Made by a program: the position numbers and the translations under genes. The notes under the pieces were generated by a model. The model had not been told where the DNA came from. It did not search any database and was given only the letters and a program-made list of their open reading frames with translations. From Pedobacter miscanthi (lineage in GTDB: Bacteria; Bacteroidota; Bacteroidia; Sphingobacteriales; Sphingobacteriaceae): 64,000 nucleotides of DNA. Where the stretch lies: positions 124,001 through 188,000 of the forward strand of contig NZ_QNQU01000011.1 of the NCBI RefSeq assembly GCF_003315595.1, in the 5' to 3' direction. Within the stretch, counting starts at the first letter, position 1; the number at the start of each line of letters is the position of its first letter. Positions 7,407-15,920 of this stretch are shown in pieces.

Positions 7407-9899
7407 TTAATTTTTTGTAAATCGTAAAATGGTATACGAAAATGGCTGAAAACGATATACAGGATTATTTTCAGGTATTAGCTCTTTCGAGTATCTGGTA
7501 CTATATTCTTTTTGCTTTTTTGCTGTATTACAGGCCTGTAAATTACCTGATAATGCTGCAATATTTACTTCTGGTTTTCTGTTTTCAAAGCCTGTAATTT
7601 CTAATCTGGCATCTATCGTTTCAGCGCCTGTATTTATTACATATAGTACTAATTCTTTTTCATCTTCGCTTCTCGCTGCACTAACATCCAAATTACCATT
7701 AACAACTGTGTTCACCCTTAAAGGCAGATGATTTTCGGCCTGCATTTTCTGCGCGTAAAAGGGTGGCATACCCCAAACCTGATCTGAAGTAAAAAAGATC
7801 TGCCCCTGATCCCAGTCGTTATCATTTTGCCCGTCGGGCTGTAAGGCATTTGCAGGACTAGAGGTTAACACATCCTCACTATGCTTGCGTATAGCGTTCA
7901 TATTGGTGGCATGGCCAAGTGCGCGCTGAATGCCGTGTTTACTGCCATTTTCTTCGAATACGGCAATTTTCATTTTGGTATTGGGATCCCATTTTCTAAA
8001 ACGACCCAGCATATCAGTCAATTGTTTATCAGTTTCGGTACCTGCTGATGGATCGTCGCCACCAACGTGGAGATCCCAATAATCGGCTTTACCATTTAAT
8101 TCCTTAAAAACATATTCCATATTCGGAGAATCCGGGCGCCACCAGGCTGCCTGTACAAGTTTTAATGAAGCATCTTTTTTTCGCATCGCATCAGCCAGGA
8201 TTTTAAAGCGTTTTACATATTCTTCGTAAGCGGCCTTGCTATCTCCGTTAAATATGACTTCTTCGTTGCCAATTTCGATGTATTTGACATGATAAGGTTC
8301 AGGATGCCCGTTTTCAGCCCTTTTTGCACCCCAGGTAGAATTTTTATCTCCGTTAAGGTATTCTACCATATCGGCCATATCATCAGGTGTTTCGTAAATA
8401 TTAACAGCAAAACAGGGTGTTATTTTGGTTTGTTCGCAAAATTTTAAAAACTCTTCAATTCCAAATCCGTTGGAGGTGTACCAATTCCAATGACCCCGGT
8501 ATGGTGGCCGCTTATCAGGATCGCCGATCATGTTTTTAAATTTATAATCGGGCGCATTTACCATGGTACCTGCGTAGCGGAGAAAAGTTAGGCCTTGCAA
8601 AACCAGCATTTTACCAATATCGGCACGGATCGGCAATCCTTTAAACTGATCTGTTCCTGTAACCATTAGTACCACCTGGTCAATCCATAATTTTCCTTTT
8701 GAAGTTAGATAAACAGCCAAACGTGCGTTTGCATCAGTTGCATTTGAATTAAGGTTGTAAACAAATTTCTTCCAATCTTTTCCTACCGCATTTATCTGAT
8801 GTTTTGCATAGGTTTTTGTACCATCTTTACTCTCTAAAGCGATCGAAACCGCTCCTTCAATTGTGCCTTTAAGGTAAATCCTGCCCTGAAACAACTGGTT
8901 CTTTTTAACGGCAATTCCCCAGCGGTTTAAACTCCGGTTGGCTACACCAATTTTACCTTTCCCGCCGATAAAATTAATCACCTGCGATTTTTTTCCATTG
9001 TATGCCGAAGCAGAATCAATTTCGAATGTTGCTTTTGCATTTCCACTTTTAATCAGGTCCCAATTGTAACTCACCTGTTCGTTCGGCGCATTAAGTAGTT
9101 TAATCTGTTCGGTTTTATCCTGATCTGAAATGCTGATATTCCGGAATTCCAAATCCGATTTCCAGGTACGTAAACCAATCCTTCCAGATAAAATTGGCTG
9201 ATCATTATCCGTGAATGAAAGCACATGTTTTGTATTGAAAAAGATCTCAATCCGTCTGCCTTTCAATATCAGTCTCAGTTTGTTCCAGTTTTGTGGTAAA
9301 AAATCAATCGATGCTTCTTTTAACAAACGGAAATTTTGAAGGTGTTTGCCCAATGCTATTTTTTTCCCACCTGCGCTCAAACTCACCTCATACCCGTTAA
9401 ACGCATCATCGCCCACACCTTCATCCGAAACGCGGAAAATCAGTCCGCCGCCGTCGCCTTTATGGGTAAACCTCATTTCGGCTTCAACAGCACCATCAGC
9501 AATATTTTGAGGTTCATAAATCAGCTTCGCACTATGATCGGGCTCTACGTTGATATGGTGGATGCCGTTCATTTTTACTTCACTTTTGGTATTCCTACCC
9601 GGTTTTATAGCAACAACGCCATTATTGCCTGTCCAAAAGCCCGAAAACCTCCTCCATTGATTAAAATTAACACCTGTACTGGGTTCTTCAAAACTTTCGC
9701 CGAAAATCCGCTGATCGTAAAAACCACCATAAATTTCGTGGTTTACATCTTCGATGTTGGAACCGTAAATAAGAGGACTAATCTTATTTTCAACCTTATC
9801 TGCATTGATTTTGATCACCGCATTTTGGGCATATAAAGCGCATGGAATAAGCATTACCCCTACAAACGAAAAACTTAATATTTTAAACATTTTATCCAT
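7407..9899 (-). CDS. Alpha-L-arabinofuranosidase, GH51, with carbohydrate-binding modules
   Basis: This is a probable exo-acting arabinofuranosidase removing alpha-L-arabinosyl groups from arabinan or arabinoxylan in the periplasm. After a signal peptide (MFKILSFSFVGVMLIPCALYAQ), the order is a laminin-G/concanavalin-like domain (about 100-270), a CBM4/9-like jelly roll (about 290-400), the (beta/alpha)8 catalytic domain and a C-terminal beta domain. The acid/base glutamate lies in IEIGNEE (about 545) and the likely nucleophile in AVFEENG (about 648). The frame is open from 9917, but TAATGATG at the end of the upstream gene points to the overlapping ATG at 9902 or the one at 9899; I use 9899. 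Translational coupling with the GH127 gene is likely. Confidence 0.9.
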   Translation of the reverse strand: MDKMFKILSFSFVGVMLIPCALYAQNAVIKINADKVENKISPLIYGSNIEDVNHEIYGGFYDQRIFGESFEEPSTGVNFNQWRRFSGFWTGNNGVVAIKPGRNTKSEVKMNGIHHINVEPDHSAKLIYEPQNIADGAVEAEMRFTHKGDGGGLIFRVSDEGVGDDAFNGYEVSLSAGGKKIALGKHLQNFRLLKEASIDFLPQNWNKLRLILKGRRIEIFFNTKHVLSFTDNDQPILSGRIGLRTWKSDLEFRNISISDQDKTEQIKLLNAPNEQVSYNWDLIKSGNAKATFEIDSASAYNGKKSQVINFIGGKGKIGVANRSLNRWGIAVKKNQLFQGRIYLKGTIEGAVSIALESKDGTKTYAKHQINAVGKDWKKFVYNLNSNATDANARLAVYLTSKGKLWIDQVVLMVTGTDQFKGLPIRADIGKMLVLQGLTFLRYAGTMVNAPDYKFKNMIGDPDKRPPYRGHWNWYTSNGFGIEEFLKFCEQTKITPCFAVNIYETPDDMADMVEYLNGDKNSTWGAKRAENGHPEPYHVKYIEIGNEEVIFNGDSKAAYEEYVKRFKILADAMRKKDASLKLVQAAWWRPDSPNMEYVFKELNGKADYWDLHVGGDDPSAGTETDKQLTDMLGRFRKWDPNTKMKIAVFEENGSKHGIQRALGHATNMNAIRKHSEDVLTSSPANALQPDGQNDNDWDQGQIFFTSDQVWGMPPFYAQKMQAENHLPLRVNTVVNGNLDVSAARSEDEKELVLYVINTGAETIDARLEITGFENRKPEVNIAALSGNLQACNTAKKQKEYSTRYSKELIPENNPVYRFQPFSYTILRFTKN

Positions 9900-9901
9900 C
9901 A

Positions 9902-11947
9902 TTACTGATCTAACCAAACTTTATAAGGATATACACCACGGTTACCGATGGCATAAAATGGGATAGCCGTAAAATTTACTGACGCAGAACCATTGTTCGC
10001 TTTCACAGCGATTACATTAACACCATTGGCAATAGCTGATGTATATTGGGGTGTTAATGTCTGATTGTTATTTAAGCGCACCGCATCGATCACCGAATTG
10101 TCTACTCCTTCTATGGCGTAAACAACCGGACCAGCCGCGATTGCCGTTTTACCGCTGATTGTTTTTACCAGGTTATTTGGTGTTACCAGCCTTGGTTCAA
10201 CCGGAAGGTTTAACTCAACAACATCACCCTTTTTCCAATTGCGGTTGATGGATACATAACCATTTACCGGTTTTACTTCGATCGGTTCTCCGTTCACTTT
10301 TATACCCACTTTTTCAACAACAGTTGAATGATAAAGATCAAACGGATTTTCGTTGCCCCTAGCCCAGCCCGGAATCCTCACGGCAACGCTAAATGTGGAG
10401 GTTTTTTCGGGATTGATATGGAGTTTAATATCACCCTTCCATGGATAGGAAGTACTTTGTTTTAAGCTTACGCTGGTATTTTCAAGATCTACTTTCGCCT
10501 CACTCCCGATAAATAAATTTACAAATACAGTGCTTTTATCATGCACATAAATGTACTGTGGCAGCACACCGATCATTTTAAGGAACATTGGCGGGCAACA
10601 TGGGCAGCTGTGCCAGTTCCAGCGCCTGCGGTCTTTAGAAATCAGCGGATTTTCGTAATGATAATGCTGTCCATCGGCTGCTACGCTCGAGAGCAGGTTA
10701 TTATAAATTACCCGCTCAAATTCGTCCATGTATTTTCCATCGGCATGTATGGCATTCATCTGCTGACTGAAAAAAGCAGCACCAATTGATGCACAGGTTT
10801 CGAGGTAGGCCGATTCTGGCAGAAAATAATCTGCACCAAATTTCTCATCATTTGCGATAGCTCCTTCGCCACCGGTAATAAACATGCGTTTGCCTATCAT
10901 GTTATTCCAATAATGGTTTGCTGTGTTAATATACCTTCCATCTTTGCTATAGTTGGCTACGGCAGCAATACCCGTTCCAAGCAAAGTGGCGCGCACCGCA
11001 TGTCCTTCGATGGTTTGCTGATCAAAAACAGGAATATGATCCTGATTGTAACTGCCAAAACTTATTCTCGCCCTCGATCCGTCAGCATCGGCAAAAACAC
11101 CTCGTTTTTCGATCCAGTACTTCACGATGGCATAATAATCATCTTCATGTACGGCGATGCCTAACTTCTGTTTTAAGTTTGGCGTGCTTTTAAATAAAAG
11201 ATAAAGCTTAAAAAATGCTTCCTCCGGACCGGCATGCGCAGGGATAACATTCAGTTTTGGCGCAGCGCCCATTACCTTGGTTACATAATTGGCCATTTTT
11301 ACGGCAACGCTTAAAAGTTTTGTTTTTCCGGTTGCCTGATAATAATGAACACCGGCTTCGGCCAGCATACCGGCATTATACACGTCATGTTGCCAGCGGT
11401 CATCGCCGCCGTTTAAGCCCCATCTTTGCGTTGGCCTGTTAAGGGTAGTATAAGTATTGATATATCCCTCGGGATCGGCATTTTGGGCCGCAGCAATGCG
11501 ATCGATATATGCATCCAGCTTTTTTTCGAGTTTGGCATCCGGATACGAAACCAGCAGATCGGCCCCGCCCCTGATGGTTTCATATACCAATCCATCATAC
11601 CATGGCGGACCATCACTCGTCCCGATTCCCTTTTTCCCCTGTGCAACAAGATCAAAGTTCAGGAAAGCATTAGGGGTTCTTCCACGATCGGTTTTTTCTT
11701 TAATGATATCTTCCTGATCGGGTTCATATTTTCCTTCCAGCTTATCTAAGACATCATAAATCGTTTTACTAGTCCAAACCTTAAATTTGGGCGACCAAAA
11801 ACCATCATTAATTTTTACAGCGCCGAGTGGCACTGGCTGTATCGGCCCGGTATTTTTTGCTGTTTGTTCTTGTGCTGCGCATAACTGGCAGGTAATAATA
11901 AATAGTACAGTTAAATACTTTGCTAAAGTTAAATGGCGAAAACTCAT
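9902..11947 (-). CDS. Beta-L-arabinofuranosidase, GH127 (DUF1680 type)
   Basis: This is a glycoside hydrolase of family GH127, whose characterised members release beta-L-arabinofuranose with a zinc-bound cysteine nucleophile. The signature residues are present: YLETC near residue 385-390 (Glu and Cys zinc ligands) and CPCCPPM near 450-456, whose cysteines supply zinc ligands and the nucleophile. A signal peptide (MSFRHLTLAKYLTVLFIITCQLCAAQ) is read best from the ATG at 11947, although the frame is open to 11968. The gene is first in a two-gene operon with GH51, and its stop overlaps the next start. The pair suggests degradation of mixed-linkage arabinose side chains or arabinosylated glycoproteins. 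Confidence 0.9.
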   Translation of the reverse strand: MSFRHLTLAKYLTVLFIITCQLCAAQEQTAKNTGPIQPVPLGAVKINDGFWSPKFKVWTSKTIYDVLDKLEGKYEPDQEDIIKEKTDRGRTPNAFLNFDLVAQGKKGIGTSDGPPWYDGLVYETIRGGADLLVSYPDAKLEKKLDAYIDRIAAAQNADPEGYINTYTTLNRPTQRWGLNGGDDRWQHDVYNAGMLAEAGVHYYQATGKTKLLSVAVKMANYVTKVMGAAPKLNVIPAHAGPEEAFFKLYLLFKSTPNLKQKLGIAVHEDDYYAIVKYWIEKRGVFADADGSRARISFGSYNQDHIPVFDQQTIEGHAVRATLLGTGIAAVANYSKDGRYINTANHYWNNMIGKRMFITGGEGAIANDEKFGADYFLPESAYLETCASIGAAFFSQQMNAIHADGKYMDEFERVIYNNLLSSVAADGQHYHYENPLISKDRRRWNWHSCPCCPPMFLKMIGVLPQYIYVHDKSTVFVNLFIGSEAKVDLENTSVSLKQSTSYPWKGDIKLHINPEKTSTFSVAVRIPGWARGNENPFDLYHSTVVEKVGIKVNGEPIEVKPVNGYVSINRNWKKGDVVELNLPVEPRLVTPNNLVKTISGKTAIAAGPVVYAIEGVDNSVIDAVRLNNNQTLTPQYTSAIANGVNVIAVKANNGSASVNFTAIPFYAIGNRGVYPYKVWLDQ

Positions 11948-12081
11948 CGTTATTTCTGGTTTGATCAATTATTGGTAATTTAGTCAAAAATACAGGCCAT
12001 TAATGTAAAATAATTGCGCTGTGTTGATCTGTTTTAATACAAATTTGATTTTTTAACAGATAACCGATCAATACGATATAA

Positions 12082-12942
12082 ATGAAACTACTTACCGAAA
12101 CCATCCTCAGGGGAGATAAACTTTTTGTACTGAAAGAAGAAAACTTTCCGTATAATGATTTTCCGCTGCATATTCATCCCGAATATGAACTCATACTCGT
12201 TTTAAAAAGCAGTGGTAAAAGGTATGTGGGTGATAGTATTGATACCTTTTCTTCGGGCGACCTGTGTTTGTTTGGTCCGAATTTACCGCATACTTTTTAC
12301 AATAAACATTTACCTGCAGATAGAGAGGTACATCAGATTGTGATTCAGTTTAACGAGGATATGCTGGGGGAAGGTTTTTTCAACCTGGAACAGTTTAGAG
12401 CAATTAAAGGTCTGTTCGAACGGTCACTTCACGGTGTTTGCTTTAACGGTACTGTCAAGGATAAAGCGACCCGGAAGATTAAAGAAATGTTGCTGGCTGA
12501 TGAAGCCGAATCGGTGGCTAACCTCATTTCAGTACTCAACCTACTTGGCCAATCGAACGAATACGAACTGTTATCGCATTATGATTATAAATCGCATGCC
12601 ATACACCGCGATACAGAACGGATGAGCAGGGTTTATCATTTTCTGCTTGATAACTTTAAACGGGATATTAGTCTTGCTGAAATTGCCTCAGTTGCCAACC
12701 TTTCGGAAGAAGCTTTTTGCCGATATTTTAAAAAACATACGCGGAAAACACATTCCGAATTCATGAATGAACTCAGGATCAGTTATGCCTGCAGGTTATT
12801 GCAACAGAAGAAATTGAGTATCCTGGATGTCTGTTTTGAAAGCGGTTATAAAAATATCTCTTATTTTAACCGCCAGTTTAAACTGCATACGGATACGTCA
12901 CCGTTAAAATATCAGAAAAAGAAATTTCCGGATGAGTTTTAG
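12082..12942 (+). CDS. AraC-family regulator of the arabinofuranosidase locus
   Basis: This 286-residue transcription factor has an N-terminal cupin sensor (HIHPEYELILVL, GDLCLFGPNLPHTF) and a C-terminal double helix-turn-helix (ISLAEIASVANLSEEAFCRYFKK and SILDVCFESGYKNISYFNRQFK). It is divergent from the GH127/GH51 operon across a 134-bp gap. It is therefore the likely sugar-responsive activator, by inference from position. It resembles the regulator at 59988-60872 in both domains (GDSI..F, NLPH), so the two are paralogues. The effector is not deducible. Confidence 0.88.
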   Translation: MKLLTETILRGDKLFVLKEENFPYNDFPLHIHPEYELILVLKSSGKRYVGDSIDTFSSGDLCLFGPNLPHTFYNKHLPADREVHQIVIQFNEDMLGEGFFNLEQFRAIKGLFERSLHGVCFNGTVKDKATRKIKEMLLADEAESVANLISVLNLLGQSNEYELLSHYDYKSHAIHRDTERMSRVYHFLLDNFKRDISLAEIASVANLSEEAFCRYFKKHTRKTHSEFMNELRISYACRLLQQKKLSILDVCFESGYKNISYFNRQFKLHTDTSPLKYQKKKFPDEF

Positions 12943-12957
12943 GGTTTTCATTCTGCG

Positions 12958-13213
12958 TCGTCATCTCGACTGAAACGTAGTGAAATGGAGATCCTTCGAC
13001 TATGCTCAGGATGATGACTTAATAAAACGGTCGTCATCTCGACCGAAGCATAGCGGAGTGGAGAGATCTATATCAATTTAGCGATGAGAATTCCGTATTT
13101 TCCGTGCATCCGTGGCTAAAATTAAATTCTTATAGAAACACACAACAAAACCTTAGGGGGATGCTAAGACCAGTAAGCTTGAAAGACCCTGAAATGAATT
13201 CAGGGTGACGATC
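12958..13213. repeat. Cluster of REP-like repeats in the AraC-gpsA gap
   Basis: Three pieces occur: 12958-13020 (catctcgac...cttcgactatgctcaggatgatga), 13030-13074 (gtcatctcgaccgaagc...ggagagatctat) and a hairpin at 13185-13213 (ACCCTGAA/TTCAGGGT followed by gacgatc). Between them is a ccgtgcatccgtggc phrase of the second dispersed family. No gene is present between 12943 and 13226. Confidence 0.75.
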
Positions 13214-13226
13214 GGGCGAGAAAAAA

Positions 13227-14228
13227 TTAGTTCAATTTTTCTGCTAAAAGCTTCATCTCAATCCGGGGCGAACGGTTTTCGTAAATAATACTATGCACGG
13301 CTTTGCATATCGGCATATCAACATTATAAGCCTGATTTTTAATGTGCATACATTTTACGGCATAATATCCTTCGGCCACCATATTCATTTCCAGCTGTGC
13401 CGATTTAACGGTATACCCCTTGCCTACCATGTTGCCAAAGGTTCGGTTGCGGCTAAACTGCGAATAAGCGGTAACCAATAAATCGCCCAGGTAAGCCGAT
13501 TCTTTAATATCACGATCGATGGGGTGCACGGCATCAACAAAACGTTTAATCTCACGGATGGCATTACTGATCAATACAGCCTGAAAATTATCGCCATAAC
13601 CAATACCATGACAGATACCACTAGCTACGGCATAAATATTTTTTAAAACGGCGGCATATTCCGTCCCGAAAATATCGTCGGATACATTGGTTTTAATATA
13701 ACGGGTATTTAAGAAAGAAGCAAAGGTTGAAGCCCTTTCTACATCGGTACAGGCTATGGTGAGGTATGATAATTTTTCTAAAGCTACTTCTTCGGCATGG
13801 CATGGACCGCTCACAACCAGAATGTCGTGGTAAGGAATACCATAATTTTCGTGCATAAATTCGCCGATAATCAGGTTATCTTCGGGTACTATTCCTTTTA
13901 TTGCGGAAACAATTTTTTTACCTTTTAAATCGTCAGGTTTGATGGAAGATAACGTAGTTTTTAAAAATGCAGCCGGAACGTTTAAAATTACGAAATCTGC
14001 AGATTGTATGACAGCATTGATATCAGATGAAATATGGTCGTCTTCATCGAGTTTTATTTCTACCGAACTGATGTAATTGGGATTATGCTTAAATTTTCTG
14101 ATATGCTCAATAGCAGTTTCATTACGCATCCACCAAAAAATTTCCTTTTCAGTTAAATTATCTGCAAGCATTTTTACAATGGCAGTAGCCCAGCTCCCGC
14201 CCCCTATCATTGCTATTTTAGGTACCAT
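13227..14228 (-). CDS. gpsA: Glycerol-3-phosphate dehydrogenase [NAD(P)+]
   Basis: This enzyme reduces dihydroxyacetone phosphate to sn-glycerol 3-phosphate for phospholipid synthesis, in the cytoplasm. Its 333 residues start with a Rossmann fold (MVPKIAMIGGGSWATAIVKML) and carry the conserved VSGPCHAEEVA and the catalytic-lysine region AAVLKNIYAVASGICHGIGYGDN. Length is normal. The gene stands alone: an efflux pair lies upstream in the same direction, but a hairpin and a 230-bp gap separate them. Confidence 0.94.
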   Translation of the reverse strand: MVPKIAMIGGGSWATAIVKMLADNLTEKEIFWWMRNETAIEHIRKFKHNPNYISSVEIKLDEDDHISSDINAVIQSADFVILNVPAAFLKTTLSSIKPDDLKGKKIVSAIKGIVPEDNLIIGEFMHENYGIPYHDILVVSGPCHAEEVALEKLSYLTIACTDVERASTFASFLNTRYIKTNVSDDIFGTEYAAVLKNIYAVASGICHGIGYGDNFQAVLISNAIREIKRFVDAVHPIDRDIKESAYLGDLLVTAYSQFSRNRTFGNMVGKGYTVKSAQLEMNMVAEGYYAVKCMHIKNQAYNVDMPICKAVHSIIYENRSPRIEMKLLAEKLN

Positions 14229-14237
14229 ATTTTAAAG

Positions 14238-14320
14238 AGGTATAAGGCTTAAGGTAAAAGGCATAAGGTTATTATGTCTTACGCCCTAAAGCTTAAGGTA
14301 AAAGTTGCAAGTTTAAGCCG
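14238..14320. repeat. Heptad tract (aaggcat/aaggtaa type)
   Basis: The tract reads aggtata-aggctta-aggtaaa-aggcata-aggttat, exactly 7-bp steps with an AGG start. A further gcttaaggtaaaag copy follows. It is non-coding and lies just upstream of the gpsA start. Confidence 0.7.
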
Positions 14321-14394
14321 GAGAACTACATCTCTCCCCTAAAATCTTACGTCTCAAGCCCGCAAGTTACTATTTCTTATAGAATATTTACGAT

Positions 14395-14438
14395 AAAAGT
14401 GTGAGGCGAATAGGCAAAACCCTACACCTCACACTTTT
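14395..14438. terminator. Hairpin terminator after the efflux adaptor gene
   Basis: A perfect 12-bp stem AAAAGTGTGAGG/CCTCACACTTTT encloses a 20-nt loop that can itself pair (taggg type). It sits 20 bp beyond the leftward adaptor stop. The T run is short (four), so efficiency is uncertain. Confidence 0.65.
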
Positions 14439-14457
14439 AACCTTAAACCTCAAAAGG

Positions 14458-15798
14458 CTACTTCTTTCCGTCTTTGCTGAACAATTGGTCTTTAGCGGTT
14501 TTTTCTACAATCATTCCGTCTTTCAATTTGTTCTGGATGGCTGAATAAGGACCGGTTACAATTTCCTGACCTGCTTTGACACCAGATTTTACGATGATAA
14601 ACTGATCGTTCTGAATACCTGTTGTAACTTCCGTCTTTTTAACTTTTTTGGTTTTAGCATCATAACCATAAACAAATTGTTTTACCTTTTTATCGGTCAA
14701 CTTTGATTTTTGTTTATCGGTGTTTTCCTGGTTGCCCTGATTTTGTGCTCCATCGCCTGATTTTCCGTTATCAGTAAATACGGCCTGGATAGGGATGGCT
14801 AAACCTGTTAAAGATTCGCTTTCGATATCAACCGTAGCCGACATACCCGGACGGAAAATAGATTGTTGTTTACCTTCCATTTCTTCGCTGATCCTGATTT
14901 TTACCGAGAAATTGGTTACCTGATCTACCGAGGTAGATACCGCAGTACCCACAGCTGTTGATGAGCTTGCAATTTCGGTTACCACACCCCTGAATTTTTT
15001 ATCAGAGAAAGCATCCACTTCAATTGAAGCTTTATCGCCAACTTTGACGCGGGTAATATCATTTTCGTTTACATCAACGTTAACTTCCATTGATGACAAG
15101 TTAGAAATACGCATAATTTCGGTACCAGCCATTTGTGATGTTCCGAGAATACGGTCGCCCAATTCAATCGATAATTTAGATACTACACCATCAACCGGTG
15201 CATAAATAGTGGTTTTGGCCAGGTTAGCACCAGCTTCTTTTACGTTTGCACCCGTTTGCTCTAAAGTAAATTTAGCCCCGGTAACATTTTCTTTTGCACT
15301 GGCCAAATTTGCCTTTGCAGTTAAGAAAGCAGCTTTGGCCGAATCAAATTCTGAAGCAGATATTACTTTTTTATTGAAAAGCTCAACGTTACGTTTGTAG
15401 GTTGCCTCAGCATTTACAAAGTTGGCCTGGTTTTGTGCAAGTTGTTGCTGTGCTGCAGCCACACTGGCTTTTTGCGCATTAAAAGTAGCAACGGTTCTTT
15501 CGTAACCCGATTGCAATACATCAGGACGTACTTTACAAAGCAATTGACCAGCCTTAACAATATCACCTTCTTTTACCTTTAATTCTACAACCTCTCCCGA
15601 TACTTCCGAACTTAACTTAACTTCGGTTTCCGGCTGAATTTTACCACTTGCGGTAACCGTTTCTACAACAGTTTTATCTGCTGCTTTTTCTGTAGTTACT
15701 TTTTCGGTTTTATCTCCACCGATCACGCCAGCTAGTTTAAGTATAATCACAAGGACTAGGATAGCAACGATGGTGATAATAATATGCTTCAGTTTCAT
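14458..15798 (-). CDS. Efflux periplasmic adaptor subunit (HlyD/MacA-like)
   Basis: This is a membrane-fusion protein of 446 residues linking an inner-membrane pump to a TolC channel. It has one N-terminal membrane anchor (residues 5-27, IIITIVAILVLVIILKLAGVI), a biotinyl-lipoyl half motif (VSGEVVELKVKEGDIVKAGQLL), a long alanine/glutamine-rich coiled-coil hairpin (about 95-190), the second lipoyl half (IYAPVDGVVSKL), a beta-barrel domain and a C-terminal membrane-proximal domain with a Q/N/K-rich insert near 350-370. It follows the TolC-like gene by 120 bp in the same direction. Architecture fits MacA-type adaptors of ABC exporters, but no permease gene is adjacent. Confidence 0.88.
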   Translation of the reverse strand: MKLKHIIITIVAILVLVIILKLAGVIGGDKTEKVTTEKAADKTVVETVTASGKIQPETEVKLSSEVSGEVVELKVKEGDIVKAGQLLCKVRPDVLQSGYERTVATFNAQKASVAAAQQQLAQNQANFVNAEATYKRNVELFNKKVISASEFDSAKAAFLTAKANLASAKENVTGAKFTLEQTGANVKEAGANLAKTTIYAPVDGVVSKLSIELGDRILGTSQMAGTEIMRISNLSSMEVNVDVNENDITRVKVGDKASIEVDAFSDKKFRGVVTEIASSSTAVGTAVSTSVDQVTNFSVKIRISEEMEGKQQSIFRPGMSATVDIESESLTGLAIPIQAVFTDNGKSGDGAQNQGNQENTDKQKSKLTDKKVKQFVYGYDAKTKKVKKTEVTTGIQNDQFIIVKSGVKAGQEIVTGPYSAIQNKLKDGMIVEKTAKDQLFSKDGKK

Positions 15799-15881
15799 AA
15801 TTTATATTGTATTTCGTTTGTTTCGATTATGTTGTAATGTTTAAAGTAAAGGTTCTAATGTGGCATATCCTTCCAGCTTTA

Positions 15882-15920
15882 TCCTTTGGTCTTTTGACTT
15901 TGGTCTTTTTGCTTTGGTCT
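15882..15920. repeat. Three 14-bp (2 x 7) repeats at the TolC-adaptor junction
   Basis: The core ctttggtctttt occurs three times in 14-bp steps and touches the stop codon of the TolC-like gene. On the coding strand it reads agaccaa-agcaaaa-agaccaa-agtcaaa-agaccaa, i.e. 7-bp steps. Confidence 0.75.

Noticed and set aside
9336..9836. A 166-residue plus-strand frame inside the GH51 gene
   Set aside because: It is antisense to a well-supported glycoside hydrolase and has no recognisable domain or codon pattern.
11413..11749. Several overlapping frames within the GH127 gene
   Set aside because: They are shadow frames of the catalytic domain and show no independent features.
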